A DNA stretch of 64,000 bases from ZC4RG30 sp963777735 (GTDB taxonomy: Bacteria; Pseudomonadota; Gammaproteobacteria; Steroidobacterales; Steroidobacteraceae): positions 620,001 to 684,000 of the forward strand of contig CAVZRQ010000008.1 of NCBI GenBank assembly GCA_963777735.1. The letters run 5' to 3'. The translations under genes were made by a program, and so were the position numbers. Positions 24,661-32,565 of the stretch are shown piece after piece. The notes under the pieces were generated by a model. It saw nothing but the letters and a program-made list of their open reading frames with translations. It searched no databases and was not told the origin of the DNA. Position 1 is the stretch's first letter, and each line of letters begins with the position of its first letter.

Positions 24661-25188
24661 ATGCTCCAGCCGTTTGACTTCAAAGAGTGGATCGAATCAC
24701 ACCGCCACCTGCTCAAACCCCCGGTCGGCAACAAGCTGCTGTATCCAGTTGGCGACTTCATCATCATGGTGGTGGGCGGGCCCAATGCCCGCAGCGATTT
24801 TCACGTCGACCCGGGTGAGGAATTCTTCTATCAGGTCGAAGGCGACATGACCCTGAAGACCGTGCAGGCCGGCCGCATCGTCGACATCCCCATCCGCTCC
24901 GGGCAGTTCTTCCTGCTGCCCCCCAACATGCCGCACTCGCCGCAGCGACTGCCCGATACGGTAGGTCTCGTGATCGAACGGCGCCGGGTGGCCGGCGAGA
25001 AGGATGGCCTGCAGTGGTACTGCGAACAGTGCAATCACAAGCTCTACGAGGAATTCTTCGAGCTCACCAGCATCGAGACGCAGTTCCCGCCGGTATTCCA
25101 GCGCTACTACGACAGCCTGGAACACCGCACGTGCCGGCAATGCGGGCACGTGGCTCCGATTCCCGCCGCACGCCGGAAACCCGCCTGA
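24661..25188 (+). CDS. nbaC: 3-hydroxyanthranilate 3,4-dioxygenase
   Basis: The 175-residue cupin enzyme opens the ring of 3-hydroxyanthranilate to 2-amino-3-carboxymuconate semialdehyde, which closes on its own to quinolinate for NAD. Catalytic iron ligands are at the expected places: His48, Glu54 and His92. A second rubredoxin-like site is formed by CEQC (121-124) and CRQC (158-161), typical of bacterial enzymes. It is the first gene of a four-gene set with formamidase-like, kynureninase and monooxygenase genes; the next gene starts one base after its stop. Confidence 0.95.
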   Translation: MLQPFDFKEWIESHRHLLKPPVGNKLLYPVGDFIIMVVGGPNARSDFHVDPGEEFFYQVEGDMTLKTVQAGRIVDIPIRSGQFFLLPPNMPHSPQRLPDTVGLVIERRRVAGEKDGLQWYCEQCNHKLYEEFFELTSIETQFPPVFQRYYDSLEHRTCRQCGHVAPIPAARRKPA

Positions 25189-25189
25189 C

Positions 25190-25978
25190 GTGCCGCAGTC
25201 TGCGTGCATTGCCGTGCCACTCGCCGTGGATTTCGGGGCCGCGACTTCGCTTGCGCTGCACCTGGATTTCAGTTCAGTTCATCCCCGGCATTTCGGCGCA
25301 CCAACAGCAACCAGTGAGCCCTTCCAGGCCGGCAGCTTCGAAGGCGCGGTAGCACGCGGCGCCAGCTGCAACTGTCAGCGCATAACCCTGATACCGCATT
25401 GCCATGGCACTCACACAGAAAGCGCCTGCCACCTGACCCTCCAGCAAATACCTCTGCAGCAGATCGTGCCCTTCGGACCGGTGCGCGCGCTGTTGCTGAC
25501 CGTTCGTCCAGTGGATTGCAGCGACACCACCGAGGATTCCCTGCCAGCTCCTCACGCTGCCGATCGCCTGATCACCCGCTCTGCCCTGCTGGATGCATGG
25601 CCCAGCGCTGTCCAAGCTCCCCTGGCCCTGCTGCTGCGCACCGGAACTGCCTGGAACGACGGCGCACCCCCTTATCTTTCGCGGCAACTGATGCAGGAGG
25701 TCGTGGCGCGTGGCGTGGAGCATCTGGTCACGGACCTCCCTTCGGTGGATCGAATAGAGGATGACGGCCGTCTTGCAGCGCATCGCATTTTCTTTGGCCT
25801 GCCCGCAGACAGCACCAGCCTGCCCGACGCACAGCGCGCCCACTGCACCATCACCGAGCTGGCGCAGTTTCCAGCCAGCCTGCAGGATGGCGTCTGCGCA
25901 CTGCAGCTGCAGATTCCCGATTTCAGCGGCGACGCCGTGCCCAGCCGGCCGCTGCACCTGCCACTGATGGACACATGA
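25190..25978 (+). CDS. Cyclase-family hydrolase, probable kynurenine formamidase
   Basis: A 262-residue metal-dependent hydrolase of the cyclase/KynB fold. The metal motif HCHGTHTE (residues 70-77) followed by His81 fits the family's HxGTHxDxPxH, with Glu in place of Asp. The start is GTG at 25190, one base after the dioxygenase stop; earlier in-frame codons lie inside that gene. The context between dioxygenase and kynureninase strongly suggests N-formylkynurenine hydrolysis, the step that feeds kynurenine. The family is diverse, so the substrate is inferred from the operon. Confidence 0.78.
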   Translation: MPQSACIAVPLAVDFGAATSLALHLDFSSVHPRHFGAPTATSEPFQAGSFEGAVARGASCNCQRITLIPHCHGTHTESACHLTLQQIPLQQIVPFGPVRALLLTVRPVDCSDTTEDSLPAPHAADRLITRSALLDAWPSAVQAPLALLLRTGTAWNDGAPPYLSRQLMQEVVARGVEHLVTDLPSVDRIEDDGRLAAHRIFFGLPADSTSLPDAQRAHCTITELAQFPASLQDGVCALQLQIPDFSGDAVPSRPLHLPLMDT

Positions 25979-27255
25979 CTTCCGACACCTTGCATGCGCG
26001 CGCACGCGCCCTGGACCTCACTGATCCGCTGGCCCGGTTCCGCGATCAGTTCGCCTTGCCGCCGCATATCGACGGACGTCCTGCGATCTACCTCTGCGGT
26101 CACTCGTTGGGCCTCGCGCCCCTGGCCGCGCGCTCACTCGTCATGGAAGAACTGGACGACTGGAATCAGCTCGCCGTTCTGGGGCACCACGTCGGCCGCC
26201 GGCCCTGGATCGATTACGCTGAACTGCTGCGACCTGCCCTTGCCAATCTGGTGGGTGCGCAGACCGACGAAGTTGTCGCCATGAACTCCCTGACCGTGAA
26301 CCTGCACCTGCTGATGGCCAGTTTCTTCCGGCCCCAGGGTGATCGTCGCTATATCGTCGTGGAACAGGGTGCGTTTTCTTCCGATCGCCATGCCGTCGTC
26401 AGCCAGCTCGAGTGGCATGGGCTGACACCGGCCGATGCACTCATCGAAGTAGCACCTGCCGCCGGTTCGGATCTGGTTGATGAATCGGCCGTGGAACAAC
26501 TTCTGACAGAACGCGGCAACGAAATTGCGCTGGTGCTGTGGCCCGGCGTGCAGTATCGGACTGGCCAGGCCTTCGACCTTGAACGCATTGCGCGCGCAGC
26601 GCGAACCGCGGGCGCAGCTTGCGGATTCGACCTTGCCCACGCGGTAGGCAACATGCCACTGCAACTGCATGCGGATGGCGTGGATTTCGCCGCGTGGTGC
26701 GGTTACAAGTATCTCAACGGCGGACCAGGCGCGATCGGCGGCGCGTTCGTGCACGAACGCCACCGCCGCGCGGATCTTCCTGGCCTCGCAGGCTGGTGGG
26801 GACATGACACCGGATCGCGCTTCCGGATGGAAGCCGGATTCGTACCCGCCCCCGGCGCTGCAGCCTGGCAGGTCAGCAATCCACCCATTCTTTCCACTGC
26901 ACCGGTGCTCGCATCGCTGCAGCAGTTCGATGCTGCAGGCATGCCTGCGCTGCGCGCCAAGTCCCTGCAGCTCACCGGCCTGCTGCGCGAACAGTTCGAC
27001 ACTCGATTCGCACAGCAGCTGCAATGCATTACCCCACGCGAATCCGCGCGACACGGCTGCCAGCTGTCGGTGCGGCTGCGTGCCGGGCGCGAGGCTGGTC
27101 GACTCGTATTCGAAGACCTCGGCGCCAGTGGAGTCATGGCAGATTGGCGTGAACCGGACATCCTGCGCATCGCACCCGTGCCGCTCTACAACAACTTTGC
27201 GGAACTCGCCGTCTTCTGTGACGTACTGGAAGCTGCGCTCAGGCGGCACGCGTGA
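25975..27255 (+). CDS. kynU: Kynureninase
   Basis: A 426-residue PLP enzyme that cleaves (3-hydroxy)kynurenine to (3-hydroxy)anthranilate and alanine. It shows YLCGHSLGLAP near residue 40, DLAHAVGN (PLP-binding Asp, about 219) and the cofactor lysine in WCGYKYLNGGPG (Lys245). The start overlaps the upstream stop by four bases (ATGA), and the end overlaps the next start (GTGA). With the monooxygenase downstream the preferred substrate is presumably 3-hydroxykynurenine. Confidence 0.95.
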   Translation: MTSDTLHARARALDLTDPLARFRDQFALPPHIDGRPAIYLCGHSLGLAPLAARSLVMEELDDWNQLAVLGHHVGRRPWIDYAELLRPALANLVGAQTDEVVAMNSLTVNLHLLMASFFRPQGDRRYIVVEQGAFSSDRHAVVSQLEWHGLTPADALIEVAPAAGSDLVDESAVEQLLTERGNEIALVLWPGVQYRTGQAFDLERIARAARTAGAACGFDLAHAVGNMPLQLHADGVDFAAWCGYKYLNGGPGAIGGAFVHERHRRADLPGLAGWWGHDTGSRFRMEAGFVPAPGAAAWQVSNPPILSTAPVLASLQQFDAAGMPALRAKSLQLTGLLREQFDTRFAQQLQCITPRESARHGCQLSVRLRAGREAGRLVFEDLGASGVMADWREPDILRIAPVPLYNNFAELAVFCDVLEAALRRHA

Positions 27256-28589
27256 TCACCATCATCGGCGCCGGCCCCGCCGGTTGCCTGCTGGGCATCC
27301 TCCTCGCCCGGCGTGGACAGACTGTCCATATTTACGAGCGGCGCCCTGATCCGCGGCTCCAGGCGCCCGAGGCGGGTCGTTCCATCAACCTGGCGCTTGC
27401 GGCGCGAGGCATCCGTGCCCTGCAGGCCGCCGGCGTGATGCGCGAGCTGGAGCCCGAACTGGTCATGATGCGCGGCCGGATGCTGCACGAACCAGGCAAG
27501 GCAGACCAGTTCAACGCGTACGGTCAGCGCCCGGAGGAAGTGATCTGGTCCGTGTCGCGCGCCACACTCACCAGGCTTCTGACAGATGCCGCGGCCGCGC
27601 TCCCCAACCTGAAGCTGCATTTTGAACAGCAGTGCCTGGACTACCGCTCTGGCCAACTGCGGATGCGCGACCTCGGCAACAGCAGGGAATACGACCTGCC
27701 GGCTGCCCGCGTCATCGGCGCTGACGGTGGGGGCTCAGCCCTGCGACACGCACTCAGTGCTCAGGCTGGATTCCACGTCACCGAAGCGCGGTTGCCGCAC
27801 GATTACAAGGAGCTGGTCATTGCGCAACGCGATGGTCAGCCACCTTTGGACATGAACGCCCTGCACATCTGGCCGCGGGGCGGATTCATGCTGATCGCCC
27901 TGCCGAACGCCGATGGCAGCTTTACCGCCACGCTGTTCCTGGCACGTGAAGGCGGCCAAGGGCCGGGCTTCGACAAGCTGACCAATGGCGCACAGGTCGT
28001 CGCTTTCTTCGCGGAGCATTTTCCGGACGTCTTGCCACTGGTGCCTGACCTTGCGAAACAGTTCACCGCCCACCCGCAAGGATTTCTCGGCACGGTTTAC
28101 TGCCCGCAGTGGCACGATGCCGAGCGGCTGTTGCTGATCGGCGATGCGGCCCACGCCATCGTGCCTTTTCACGGGCAGGGCATGAACTGCGCGTTCGAAG
28201 ACTGCCGGATCCTGGATGAGCTGCTCGCCGCAGAACCGGCCACTGCGTTCACGCAGTTCGCCAACTCGCGCCGTGAGGATTGTCTGGCCATCGCGCAGAT
28301 GGCGCTGGAGAACTATGGCGAGATGCGCGACGCGGTTCGCGAGCCGCGCTTTCAGCGCCAGAAGGCACTGGCATTGGCACTGGAACGCGAGTACCCCGAC
28401 CGCTTCATACCGCGTTACTCCATGGTGATGTTCAGGGATGACATTCCGTACTGGATTGCCTTGCAGCGCGGCCGCATTCAGCAGCAGATCCTCGAGGAGC
28501 TGACTGCCACCGCTGAAGATGCTCCGCGGCACCTTGCGGGCGAGCTGATCAATGCGCGTCTGCAGCCTTTGTCCGCGCCAGCTCGGTGA
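27252..28589 (+). CDS. kmo: Kynurenine 3-monooxygenase
   Basis: A 445-residue FAD-dependent hydroxylase that converts kynurenine to 3-hydroxykynurenine with NADPH and oxygen. FAD motifs are present: IIGAGPAGCLLG at the N-terminus and LLIGDAAHAIVPFHGQGMNC near residue 290. Substrate-side arginine/tyrosine segments (RSINLALAARG, YKELVI) match the family. The start is GTG at 27252 overlapping kynU by four bases. The end overlaps the convergent folA gene by 41 bases. Confidence 0.95.
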   Translation: MITIIGAGPAGCLLGILLARRGQTVHIYERRPDPRLQAPEAGRSINLALAARGIRALQAAGVMRELEPELVMMRGRMLHEPGKADQFNAYGQRPEEVIWSVSRATLTRLLTDAAAALPNLKLHFEQQCLDYRSGQLRMRDLGNSREYDLPAARVIGADGGGSALRHALSAQAGFHVTEARLPHDYKELVIAQRDGQPPLDMNALHIWPRGGFMLIALPNADGSFTATLFLAREGGQGPGFDKLTNGAQVVAFFAEHFPDVLPLVPDLAKQFTAHPQGFLGTVYCPQWHDAERLLLIGDAAHAIVPFHGQGMNCAFEDCRILDELLAAEPATAFTQFANSRREDCLAIAQMALENYGEMRDAVREPRFQRQKALALALEREYPDRFIPRYSMVMFRDDIPYWIALQRGRIQQQILEELTATAEDAPRHLAGELINARLQPLSAPAR

Positions 28590-29049
28590 AACTCAACGCA
28601 TAGGCATTGCGTTCGTCGGCTGGCCGCTCTTCGCGCGCCACCTCCCGCCACTCGCCGGGATCCAGCTTTGGCAGGAACACATCGCCCTCCACGACGCAGT
28701 GGACTCGCGTCAGATGCATGTAGTCCGTTCTTGGCAGCGCCAGGTCAAAGATCTTGGCGCCGCCGATCACCATCAGCGCCGGCTCACGAGCGACAAGGTC
28801 GCAGGCTTCATCCAGCGTCTGCACCACATCCACACCGGGAGCCGTGAATCCGGAGCGGCTCAACACGATGTTGCGCCGCCCCGGCAGTGGCTTGCCAATC
28901 GACTCGAAGGTCAGCCGACCCATCAGGATCGGCTTGCCCATGGTGACGCGCTTGAAATACGCCAGATCCGCGGGCAGGTGCCATGGCAGCGCATTGTCGC
29001 GCCCGATCACGTCGTTGTCGGACGCGGCCACCACGGCAACCAGCTTCAT
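28549..29049 (-). CDS. folA: Dihydrofolate reductase
   Basis: The 166-residue enzyme reduces dihydrofolate to tetrahydrofolate with NADPH. It begins KLVAVVAASDNDVIGRDNALPWHLPAD, with the catalytic Asp at 28, then has MGRLTFESIGKPLPGRRNIVLSR and IGGAKIFDLALP. The start is ATG 29049, overlapping the SET-domain gene stop by four bases (ATGA); a longer frame upstream is only the shadow of that gene. It is the last gene of a lgt-thyA-SET-folA run, so thymidylate synthesis and folate recycling are co-expressed. Confidence 0.95.
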   Translation of the reverse strand: MKLVAVVAASDNDVIGRDNALPWHLPADLAYFKRVTMGKPILMGRLTFESIGKPLPGRRNIVLSRSGFTAPGVDVVQTLDEACDLVAREPALMVIGGAKIFDLALPRTDYMHLTRVHCVVEGDVFLPKLDPGEWREVAREERPADERNAYALSFTELARTKAADAH

Positions 29050-29690
29050 GCGCGCTTCTTGGCCTTGCTTCGCTTTACTGCAGTGGAGTTGCCACGTTTG
29101 GCCTTTGCCACGGTTTTCTGCTTCTTGCCCTTGGTGGCTTTCTTGCCTTTGCTGGCCTTCTTGGCCTTCTTTCCCTTGGCAGCCGACTTGCGCTTGGCAG
29201 TCTTGGGACGCTTGGCTGGCCAAAGCATCGTGCCGCGGCACTTCTTCGAACCGCAGCGGCAGGCATAGATTTCGTCGACATTCGGCGGATCGTTCTTGTC
29301 GCGACCGATCTGGTAGTCGTAGCCGAGCTCTTCGCCCTTCTCGATGTCCTTGATGGCATCGACGAACACGCGACCCTTCTCGGTCTCGGACTCGCAGTTG
29401 CCGTCGCAGTGGTGGTTCACCCAGCGCGATTCATTGCCGCCGCGGGTGGCATCGATGACCGTCTTGCGATCAGCGATGAACAGGAACGTGTGGTTGTCGT
29501 TGACGTCGGAGCCTTCATAGCGCTTGTCGGCTTCCTTGTGCGAGATGCGTTCACCGAGATACTCGATGATGCGGGTGCCCTTCGGAATGAACCGGCGCGC
29601 GAAACACCCATTGCCATGCACCTTCGAACGGCGCACGACGATCCACTTGTTCGGCGCGTGCGCCACCTGCTTCTGCTTGGTTGTTGCCAT
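29046..29690 (-). CDS. SET-domain protein-lysine methyltransferase with histone-like lysine-rich tail
   Basis: A 214-residue protein. Residues about 15-125 form a SET domain: VHGNGCFARRFIPKGTRIIEY, then the SAM/substrate signature ESRWVNHHCDGNCES (equivalent of NHSCxPN) and GEELGYDY. A post-SET cysteine cluster CRCGSKKCRG follows. The last about 55 residues are almost only Lys, Ala, Gly and Ser/Thr in KGKKA-type repeats, like bacterial histone H1-like proteins. SET enzymes methylate lysines, often on chromatin proteins. The tail may bind nucleic acid or be a self-substrate (inference). The gene is wedged between thyA (2-base gap) and folA (4-base overlap). Confidence 0.88.
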   Translation of the reverse strand: MATTKQKQVAHAPNKWIVVRRSKVHGNGCFARRFIPKGTRIIEYLGERISHKEADKRYEGSDVNDNHTFLFIADRKTVIDATRGGNESRWVNHHCDGNCESETEKGRVFVDAIKDIEKGEELGYDYQIGRDKNDPPNVDEIYACRCGSKKCRGTMLWPAKRPKTAKRKSAAKGKKAKKASKGKKATKGKKQKTVAKAKRGNSTAVKRSKAKKRA

Positions 29691-29692
29691 GA

Positions 29693-30487
29693 TCAGACTG
29701 CCACGGGCGCTTTGATGGGCGCGAGATGCTGGTAATTCACGAACTCTATATCCTCCGCTTGATACTCGAACAGGCTGGCCGGCCGGCGCCGCAACTGCAG
29801 CCGTGGCGCCGGCAACGGCTCACGCGACAGTTGCAGGTCGGCCTGCGCCAGATGATTCACGTAAAGATGGCAGTCGCCACCTGTCCACACAAAATCTCCC
29901 ACGGCGAGATCGCATTGTTGCGCGACCAGATGCGTGAGCAGTGCATACGACGCAATATTGAAAGGCACTCCCAGGAACACATCGGCACTGCGCTGATACA
30001 GCTGGCAGGACAGTCGCCCGCCGGCAACGTGGAACTGGAACAGCGCATGGCAGGGCAGCAAGGCCATTTTATCCAGCTCGCCCACGTTCCAGGCGCTGAC
30101 CAGCATGCGGCGTGAGTCGGGATTCTGCTTCAGGGTATCTACCACCACAGAAAGCTGATCGATGGTTTCTCCACCTGCAGCGCCCCATGCTCGCCACTGG
30201 CGGCCGTATACCGGGCCGAGATCGCCATTTTCATCCGCCCATTCATCCCAGATGCTCACGCCATGTTCGTGCAGATAGCGGACGTTGGTGTCGCCGCGCA
30301 GGAACCACAGCAATTCGTGCACCACCGATGGCAGATGCACGCGTTTGGTGGTTACCAGCGGGAAGCCGGCAGCCAGATCAAAGCGCATCTGCCAGCCGAA
30401 CAGGGACAGCGTACCGGTTCCGGTCCGGTCACCCTTGGGATGGCCCTGCTCCCGGACCGCGCGCAGCAGATCGAGATAGGTCTTCAC
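29693..30487 (-). CDS. thyA: Thymidylate synthase
   Basis: A 264-residue ThyA of standard E. coli length. The catalytic cysteine is Cys146 in ALLPCHALFQF, with YQRSADVFLGVPFNIASY and DCHLYVNH further on, and GDRTGTGTLSLFG near the N-terminus. It makes dTMP from dUMP and methylene-THF, producing the dihydrofolate that FolA (two genes downstream) reduces. Its start overlaps the lgt stop by four bases. Confidence 0.97.
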   Translation of the reverse strand: MKTYLDLLRAVREQGHPKGDRTGTGTLSLFGWQMRFDLAAGFPLVTTKRVHLPSVVHELLWFLRGDTNVRYLHEHGVSIWDEWADENGDLGPVYGRQWRAWGAAGGETIDQLSVVVDTLKQNPDSRRMLVSAWNVGELDKMALLPCHALFQFHVAGGRLSCQLYQRSADVFLGVPFNIASYALLTHLVAQQCDLAVGDFVWTGGDCHLYVNHLAQADLQLSREPLPAPRLQLRRRPASLFEYQAEDIEFVNYQHLAPIKAPVAV

Positions 30488-31314
30488 GCTGTCCGGGACA
30501 GATTTCCACTTGCCTGCGGCTGCATCCTGGCGCGCAGCAGCAAGACCAGGCCAGCCAGCAGCATCGGCAGGGACAACAACTGGCCCATCGTCATCCAGTC
30601 ACCGGCCATATAGCCGATCTGCGCATCCGGAACCCGCACCAGCTCGACCAGAATACGGACGAGTGCATACCAGACCAGACCCAGCCCCACGATGGCGCCC
30701 ATGGGACGCGGCCGGCGTGCATACCAGGCGAGCAGCAGGAACAGGGCAAGGCCTTCGAATGCAGCCTCGTACAGCTGCGAGGCATGACGACCCACCAGTT
30801 CGCCAGTTTCGGCATCCGGTACGAGGAACGCCCAGCGCCAGTCCGTGGGTGCTCCCCACAACTCGCCATTGATGAAATTGCCGATGCGGCCGGCTGCAAT
30901 TCCGATGCCGGGCAGCGGCGCACAGAAATCGAGAACATCCAGAGCGCGGCGCCCGTGCCGGTGCGCGTACCAGAACAACGCGCCGATGACGCCGACCAGG
31001 GCGCCATGGAAAGACATTCCGCCCTTCCAGATCTTCACCGGATACAGCCAGTCGGCCTGCAGCAATTCGAGCTGATAAGGCAGCACATAAAGCAGCACAT
31101 AACCGACGCGGCCGCCGATGATGACGCCAACCATCGCCCAGAAGATGAGGTCGTCCACCTGCTCGGCATTCCAGGTGCTGCCCGCGCGTGCGGCCTGGCG
31201 CCGGCCCAGCCACCACGCTGTGGCAAAGCCGATCACGTACATGATCCCGTACCAGTGGATCTGCACGGGGCCAAGACTCAGGGCAACCGGATCTATGTTC
31301 GGATAGGTCAGCAT
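30484..31314 (-). CDS. lgt: Prolipoprotein diacylglyceryl transferase
   Basis: A 276-residue inner-membrane enzyme with about seven hydrophobic segments. It moves a diacylglyceryl group to the lipobox cysteine of prolipoproteins. The Lgt signature GRIGNFINGELWGAPTD (around residue 140) is intact, with MSFHGALVG before it. The lgt-thyA pairing is common in proteobacteria. It is separated from the rlmI-like gene upstream by 9 bases, so all genes from 32529 down to 28549 may be one unit. Confidence 0.95.
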   Translation of the reverse strand: MLTYPNIDPVALSLGPVQIHWYGIMYVIGFATAWWLGRRQAARAGSTWNAEQVDDLIFWAMVGVIIGGRVGYVLLYVLPYQLELLQADWLYPVKIWKGGMSFHGALVGVIGALFWYAHRHGRRALDVLDFCAPLPGIGIAAGRIGNFINGELWGAPTDWRWAFLVPDAETGELVGRHASQLYEAAFEGLALFLLLAWYARRPRPMGAIVGLGLVWYALVRILVELVRVPDAQIGYMAGDWMTMGQLLSLPMLLAGLVLLLRARMQPQASGNLSRTA

Positions 31315-31323
31315 CCGGCGATT

Positions 31324-32529
31324 CTACCGGCAAACGCGGGCAAACAAGGCCTTGAGATAGCGCGTCTCGGGCATCGCGGGATGCACCGGATGATCCGGCG
31401 ACTGCCCACCCTGTGCAATCAGACGCAACTCGCAGCCCGCCTGGTTGGCCGCCGACTGCAGCAGTTCCGGCAGTGATTCGGCAGGCAGGTGCCAGGAGCA
31501 GGAACAGCTGACCAGCAGCGCCTCGTCTGCCGCCAGTTTCAGCGCCAGCTGGTTCAGCTTGCGATAGGCGGCTTCACCCTTCGGCAGATCCTTGCGCCGC
31601 TTGATGAATGCGGGCGGATCGACGATGAGCACATCAAACTCGCGCCCTTCGGCGCGCAGGGCTTCGAGCACGTCGAAGGCGTCACCACGCCTGGTTTCGA
31701 TGGTGACCCCATTGCGCGCGGCATTGGCCTGCGCGGCATCGAGGGCGGGCTGGGAGGAATCCACGCACAGCGCCGTCGATGCGCCGGCCGCCATGGCCGA
31801 CACAGCCCAGCCACCGACATAGCTGCAGACATCCAGCACCCGCAAACCCGGTTTCATGAACCGCCGCAGTTGTGCGCGATTGGCGGTCTGGTCATAGAAC
31901 CAGCCGGTTTTCTGTCCTTCTGCCAGAGGTGCCTCGAACTTCAACCCGGCTTCCACCACCTGGACGGAAGCCGGCATTTCGCAGCCAACGGCATGCACGC
32001 CATGTGGCAGGGATTCCAGATCCCGCGCACCACCATCGTTCTTCCAGACCAGCGCCTGGATGCCGGGCAGAGCCTGCAGCGCAGGCTCAAGCATGCCGAG
32101 CCGCTGCTCCATGGCGAGCGTCGCGATCTGTCCGACCAGCAGGTCACCGTAACGGTCGATCACCAGCCCCGGCAGCCCGTCGGACTCGCCATACACCAGC
32201 CGGTAGTGCGCACCGCCGATGTAGCGCTCGCGCAGCGCCAGCGCCCGCAACAAGCGGCGTTGCAGCAGTTCCGCACTGAAAGGCTGCGCTTCTTCCGAGC
32301 TGACCACGCGCCCGCAGATCAGCGCATGCGGGTTGACCAACACATGCGCGAGAAACTGGCGACGGTGATCCAGCAGACGCACGGCGGCGCCCGGTGCAAT
32401 GCCAGACAACGGCGTCACGCCGGTGTCGATCTCGTTGGAAAATACCCAGGCGTGGCCGCCACGGATGCGTTTGTCTTCATGGCGCCTGAGCACCAGTTGC
32501 GGCAGCTCTGTGCCCGGCGAATCTGTCAT
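31324..32529 (-). CDS. rlmI: RlmI-like 23S rRNA (cytosine-5) methyltransferase family protein
   Basis: A 401-residue class I methyltransferase. An N-terminal PUA domain (LRRHEDKRIRGGHAWVFSNEID) is followed by a RlmI/RlmK-type catalytic domain with LDVCSYVGGWAVSAMAAGA (SAM loop), VDPPAFIKRRKDLPKG and LLVSCSCSWHL. RlmI modifies C1962 of 23S rRNA in E. coli; the same target is expected here but not proven by sequence. It is divergent from the DUF255 gene with 36 bases between starts. Confidence 0.85.
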   Translation of the reverse strand: MTDSPGTELPQLVLRRHEDKRIRGGHAWVFSNEIDTGVTPLSGIAPGAAVRLLDHRRQFLAHVLVNPHALICGRVVSSEEAQPFSAELLQRRLLRALALRERYIGGAHYRLVYGESDGLPGLVIDRYGDLLVGQIATLAMEQRLGMLEPALQALPGIQALVWKNDGGARDLESLPHGVHAVGCEMPASVQVVEAGLKFEAPLAEGQKTGWFYDQTANRAQLRRFMKPGLRVLDVCSYVGGWAVSAMAAGASTALCVDSSQPALDAAQANAARNGVTIETRRGDAFDVLEALRAEGREFDVLIVDPPAFIKRRKDLPKGEAAYRKLNQLALKLAADEALLVSCSCSWHLPAESLPELLQSAANQAGCELRLIAQGGQSPDHPVHPAMPETRYLKALFARVCR

Positions 32530-32565
32530 AGTGCGCGCAAGTCTACTGCATGACCGACTGCGTCA

